Shown piece by piece: positions 61,079 through 64,000 of a DNA stretch of 64,000 nucleotides. This stretch comes from Glaciecola petra (GTDB taxonomy: Bacteria; Pseudomonadota; Gammaproteobacteria; Enterobacterales; Alteromonadaceae): NCBI RefSeq assembly GCF_031846345.1, contig NZ_JAVRHX010000002.1:372001-436000 (forward strand). The letters run 5' to 3'. Each line of letters opens with the position of its first letter. Within the stretch, counting starts at the first letter, position 1. Position numbers and translations under genes: made by a program. The notes under the pieces are model-generated. The model was not told the origin of the DNA and searched no databases. It saw only the letters and a program-made list of their open reading frames with translations.

Positions 61079-62074
61079 TCATACAACTGTTGTTTCTTCT
61101 ACGTTCACGTTAAAGTGTTCACAAAGCGTTTGCAATGCTGCCTCGGGAAGGCGTTTTTTAGTTTTAGCGATCAAGGTATGCATAATTGTGCTCATCTCTA
61201 CTTGCTCATACTGGTCATTGAATAAGCAGGCATTTTTGCCATCACGCATTGCAATCCACCGATTTTCGTTGATAAGGCTAGTAGGTGCTTTCCAATTTTC
61301 TAATACTGTGTTTTTTCGATGAATTTGTTCAACAACTGCAAACATAAGCGTTAGCATTGCACTGGCTAGCTGACTGTTAGCCTGCATATCCATATTGCGC
61401 ACTTCGATAGTACGATAAACTGGGTGGTATCGCGCATCAAACCAAAGCTCGGTAGTTCGTTCAAGGACTTTTTGATTAACCAAATGATTCAGCTTCGCTA
61501 TTTCACTTTTCGCACTGCTAATAACGTCAGGTATGCCGGTGCGAGGTAAGCTAGAAAATGCAGTCATGCGGTAGCATTCCATTCCGGTATCTCTGCCAGC
61601 AAATTCACGTGAGTTTGCACTCATCGCTAAAAAAATAGGCAAATAAGAACGCAAGGTATTGAAGACTCTGGGCATATCTTCTTCAGTAATACCACCAATG
61701 TGACCATGCATGCCAAACACTAATCCGCGTTTTAGTACTTCACCGTAACGCTCTAAGGTCTTTCCATGATATTCAGTGTCAACTAAAGGTTCGTTTTGCC
61801 ATTTAAGTGTAGGATGCGTACCACCAGCAAAAACAGTGGCGTCGTGAATGTTTGCCTGGGCGTGAAGCCATGCTCGACTATTTGAGCAATGGCGTGCTAC
61901 ATCTCGAAATGAAGTGAGTATATGGCTTGAAATCTCAACGACACCCAAATGTGTCTCTTTGCTTAGCGAAAAATTTTCAGTTGGCGAATCCCAGACATCA
62001 AAAGGAGGGAGGGCAGATTGTCTGCCATCCCTACTTAACCACATAAATTCTTCTTCTATCCCGTATGTAAGCAT
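61079..62074 (-). CDS. Carboxylate-amine ligase, GCS2/YbdK family
   Basis: 331 residues. Family motifs of glutamate-cysteine ligase type 2 (YbdK) are present: GIEEEF (5-10), HLGVVEISSHIL, GMHGHIGG (122-128), SANSREFAGRDTGMECYR (152-169) and RTIEVRNMDM (221-230). These enzymes use ATP to join a carboxylate, usually the gamma group of glutamate, to an amine. It is not a housekeeping gshA. It heads a four-gene operon with an ATP-grasp-like protein, an HlyD adaptor and an MFS exporter. GGGGACGG precedes the ATG. Confidence 0.88.
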   Translation of the reverse strand: MLTYGIEEEFMWLSRDGRQSALPPFDVWDSPTENFSLSKETHLGVVEISSHILTSFRDVARHCSNSRAWLHAQANIHDATVFAGGTHPTLKWQNEPLVDTEYHGKTLERYGEVLKRGLVFGMHGHIGGITEEDMPRVFNTLRSYLPIFLAMSANSREFAGRDTGMECYRMTAFSSLPRTGIPDVISSAKSEIAKLNHLVNQKVLERTTELWFDARYHPVYRTIEVRNMDMQANSQLASAMLTLMFAVVEQIHRKNTVLENWKAPTSLINENRWIAMRDGKNACLFNDQYEQVEMSTIMHTLIAKTKKRLPEAALQTLCEHFNVNVEETTVV

Positions 62075-62482
62075 ATCCGTCCCCGAATGCTTTTTACTTA
62101 TTATTTTGAGACTCTTTTCACTACAAAAGTCTACTTTATGGAACCTATTCTACGATATTTTTTTAATAAGGTATACTTTTTTATATCTAGGAATAATTTA
62201 CGATACTTGACAAGCTTTAGATCTAAAATTTTTTTCAATAATTTCAAAGATGTTTTACATTCTAAGGTTTTTAACTATTTTAGAATAATTTTGTGTTTCA
62301 GGACACTGTTGGGGCTTCGCTAAGTAAGAGATTTCTTTTCTAAAACCCTATTTATGTTGGGCTTTTTTCATTATTGACGAATTATGTTCAAGTATCTAAG
62401 CCTGGAAATTAAAATTAAAAACAACAAGCGTTACCCACATTTAATGTTTACAATATCTTATAAATATAAAAAGGAGAGACTG
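62075..62482 (+). other. Region between the ligase operon and ilvA
   Basis: About 400 very A/T-rich bases holding the promoters of the ligase operon (minus strand) and ilvA (plus). A TTGACA lies at 62207-62212 but has no good -10 at 17 bases. A weak hairpin with a T-run (about 62343-62368, AAACCC / GGGCTTTTTT) lies upstream of ilvA. A 78-codon Phe/Tyr-rich open frame (62087-62323) is judged non-coding. Confidence 0.5.
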
Positions 62483-62542
62483 ATGCCAAATTTGGGTTCA
62501 GTAGTAGTATATATCCGCAACTTGATACGTGAGCAGAATTAG
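62483..62542 (+). CDS. Short ORF abutting ilvA (possible leader peptide)
   Basis: A 19-codon ORF with a strong ribosome site (AAGGAGAG, 5-12 bases before its ATG). The product contains VVV, I, LI, that is, six branched-chain residues within 11 positions. Its TAG is directly followed by the ATG of ilvA, which lacks a ribosome site of its own, so ilvA translation probably depends on ribosomes finishing this ORF. The frame is also open upstream to an ATG at 62384, but that part lacks a ribosome site. Confidence 0.55.
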   Translation: MPNLGSVVVYIRNLIREQN

Positions 62543-64000
62543 ATGATGAGAACTGTTTCTGAATATTTGGTAAACATACTTAAAGCCCCAATTTACGATG
62601 CTGTTAAAGTAAGCGATACAAGCAAGCTCGAAAGCTTATCAAAACAGCTGGGTAACCATATTTTCTTAAAACGAGAAGACCAACAGCCGGTTAAGTCCTT
62701 CAAATTACGCGGAGCTTACAACTGCATGGCTCAGTTAAGCAATGAGCAAAAAGCCGCTGGCGTTATCGCTGCTTCTGCTGGAAATCATGCACAAGGTGTT
62801 GCATACGCAGCGAATGCGATGGGCATTAAAGCGACTATCGTGATGCCTGAAACCACCCCCGATATAAAAGTAAATGCAGTCAAACACTTTGGTGGGGATT
62901 TTGCGACTGTCATTCAGCATGGCACCAGTTTTGATCAAGCGAGCGCATATGCTAGTCAATTATGTACAGAAAAATCTTTGTCTATGATCCCTCCTTTTGA
63001 CCACCCTGACGTCATTGCTGGTCAAGGGACTATTGCCAAAGAACTCCTAGAACAATTGAACCATATTGATATTTTATTTGTTGCTGTTGGTGGAGGGGGA
63101 TTAGCTGCTGGTATGGCAGTGTTTATAAAACAAATAAAACCTGAAATTAAAATTATTGCTGTGGAGTCAGAAGAATCCGCTTGCTTAAAAGCTGCGCTCG
63201 AAGCAGGTAAACCTGTCATGCTTGATCATGTTGGTATTTTTGCTGACGGTGTTGCAGTGAAAATAATTGGTGAGGAACCATTTGAGATATGCAAGCAATT
63301 TGTCGATGATGTGATGACAGTATCAAATGATGAAATATGTACCGCTATTAAAGATATTTTTGATGACACCCGAGTGATTGCAGAACCTGCTGGTGCGCTG
63401 TCGATTGCCGCTATCCGAAAATATTGTCGAGAGCATGAGACAGTAGGTAAAAGCATGGCCGGAGTGTTATGCGGCGCTAATATCAATTTCCATACTTTGC
63501 GTTATGTGTCGGAGCGGTGCGAGCTAGGTGAACAGAAAGAAGCAGTATTCGCAGTAAAAATCCCTGAAACTAAAGGTGCGTTCAAAGCTTTTTGTACGCT
63601 ACTAGGTGGAATAGTAATTACCGAATTTAATTATCGTTTTAGCGGTACCGAAGAAGCACATATTTTTGTGGGCGTAAAGCTACGAAATGGCGCTGAAGAA
63701 TTTGCAGCTTTGATGAGTAAACTGACTTCCAAAGGGTATGATTGTTTTGATATGTCACAAAATGAACTTGCGAAATTGCATGTTAGACACATGGTAGGTG
63801 GCCGCCCAAAAGTACAATTTGAAGAAAGTGTTTTTAGTTTTTCTTTTCCTGAGTATCCTGGGGCATTGATGCACTTTTTAAATACTTTGGGTGAATCTTG
63901 GAATATTACCTTGTTTCATTATCGTAATCACGGCGCCGCTCAAGGCATGGTATTAGTTGGTTTTGAACTGAGTCATGAACAAAGAGCTAGTTTCCAGCGC
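62543..64000 (+). CDS. ilvA: Threonine ammonia-lyase, biosynthetic (3' end beyond window)
   Basis: At least 486 codons; runs off the window about 30 codons before the expected end (E. coli IlvA has 514). IlvA is the PLP enzyme converting threonine to 2-oxobutanoate, the first step of isoleucine synthesis. The PLP lysine lies in VKSFKLRGAYN, followed by SAGNHAQGVA, VGGGGLAAG and, in the C-terminal regulatory ACT-like part, LGGIVITEFNYRF and YPGALMHFLNTLG; the latter implies isoleucine feedback control. Two adjacent ATGs (62543 and 62546) could start it. Preceded directly by a 19-codon ORF. Confidence 0.97.
   Translation, partial: MMRTVSEYLVNILKAPIYDAVKVSDTSKLESLSKQLGNHIFLKREDQQPVKSFKLRGAYNCMAQLSNEQKAAGVIAASAGNHAQGVAYAANAMGIKATIVMPETTPDIKVNAVKHFGGDFATVIQHGTSFDQASAYASQLCTEKSLSMIPPFDHPDVIAGQGTIAKELLEQLNHIDILFVAVGGGGLAAGMAVFIKQIKPEIKIIAVESEESACLKAALEAGKPVMLDHVGIFADGVAVKIIGEEPFEICKQFVDDVMTVSNDEICTAIKDIFDDTRVIAEPAGALSIAAIRKYCREHETVGKSMAGVLCGANINFHTLRYVSERCELGEQKEAVFAVKIPETKGAFKAFCTLLGGIVITEFNYRFSGTEEAHIFVGVKLRNGAEEFAALMSKLTSKGYDCFDMSQNELAKLHVRHMVGGRPKVQFEESVFSFSFPEYPGALMHFLNTLGESWNITLFHYRNHGAAQGMVLVGFELSHEQRASFQR

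Noticed and set aside
62087..62323. 78-codon plus-strand ORF upstream of ilvA
   Set aside because: Extremely Phe/Tyr/Leu-rich composition reflecting A/T-rich DNA, no ribosome site, and location in the promoter region of the ligase operon.
62343..62368. Weak hairpin with T-run as a classical ilvA attenuator
   Set aside because: It lies upstream of the short ORF rather than between that ORF and ilvA, so the usual leader-then-terminator arrangement is not met; the stem also has a mismatch.
1..64000. Search for CRISPR arrays, tRNA or rRNA genes, IS ends and phage genes
   Set aside because: No regularly spaced repeats, no cloverleaf-like sequences with CCA ends, no transposase or integrase frames and no paired terminal repeats were seen by reading. 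A dedicated tRNA scan was not possible.

Overview
This window looks like chromosomal DNA of a marine gammaproteobacterium of the Alteromonadales (Alteromonas, Paraglaciecola, Catenovulum or a relative). The grounds are an A+T-rich base composition (about 40% G+C by eye), divergent ilvC/ilvY with a 492-residue class II IlvC, the yicC | rph-pyrE arrangement, and a mix of TPR/TolB-like, GGDEF, HD-GYP and PEP-CTERM proteins. No tRNA, rRNA, IS element, phage gene or CRISPR array was recognised, and the only genes cut are those at the two window ends.

Layout. 1-5 kb: DUF4919 lipoprotein; an organoarsenical pair (arsR, arsI-like) with its own internal promoter; DUF2805 protein; a FAN1-like VRR-NUC nuclease fused to a DEDDh exonuclease; an HNH-type protein; a CPXCG protein. 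5-10 kb: flavin reductase with a coupled 42-residue membrane peptide, HiPIP, exported amidase, GST, secreted delta-type carbonic anhydrase. 10-22.5 kb: three c-di-GMP-related proteins (a degenerate HD-GYP, a GGDEF with degenerate EAL, a membrane GGDEF), a SWIM protein, a large anchored ankyrin-like protein, and a solute-binding protein divergent from a chemoreceptor. 22.7-25.6 kb: yicC | rph, pyrE, tusA. 25.6-32.5 kb: CadC-like regulator | S41 peptidase, an exported methyltransferase, a VTT protein, an amidohydrolase, a PEP-CTERM protein. 32.6-41.6 kb: TolB/TPR protein, DUF3014-DUF1285, DUF6482, ABC1 kinase, proB-proA, beta carbonic anhydrase. 41.7-46.8 kb: acyltransferase, a second PEP-CTERM protein, an exported SDR, a Bcr/CflA transporter, a flavin reductase. 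46.8-53 kb: ilvC | ilvY, comM, ilvD. 53-57.4 kb: PstS-like protein and a 1089-residue Asp-box protein. 57.5-62.1 kb: a four-gene overlapping operon of a GCS2-type carboxylate-amine ligase, an ATP-grasp-like protein, an HlyD adaptor and an MFS exporter. 62.4-64 kb: ilvA, running off the window, preceded by a short ORF.

How the genes work together. ilvC, ilvD, ilvA and the regulator ilvY cover much of isoleucine/valine synthesis but are spread over 17 kb instead of forming one operon. proB and proA are the first two steps of proline synthesis. The best candidate for an undescribed system is the 57.5-62.1 kb operon: two ligase-type genes overlapping a two-part efflux pump imply synthesis and export of an amide-linked small molecule. 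Other leads are the FAN1-exonuclease fusion, sigma-54-like elements upstream of both PEP-CTERM genes, the ArsR/ArsI pair with a palindrome over the arsI promoter, and the short ORF abutting ilvA. Domain names come from motif recognition by reading; no database search was run.
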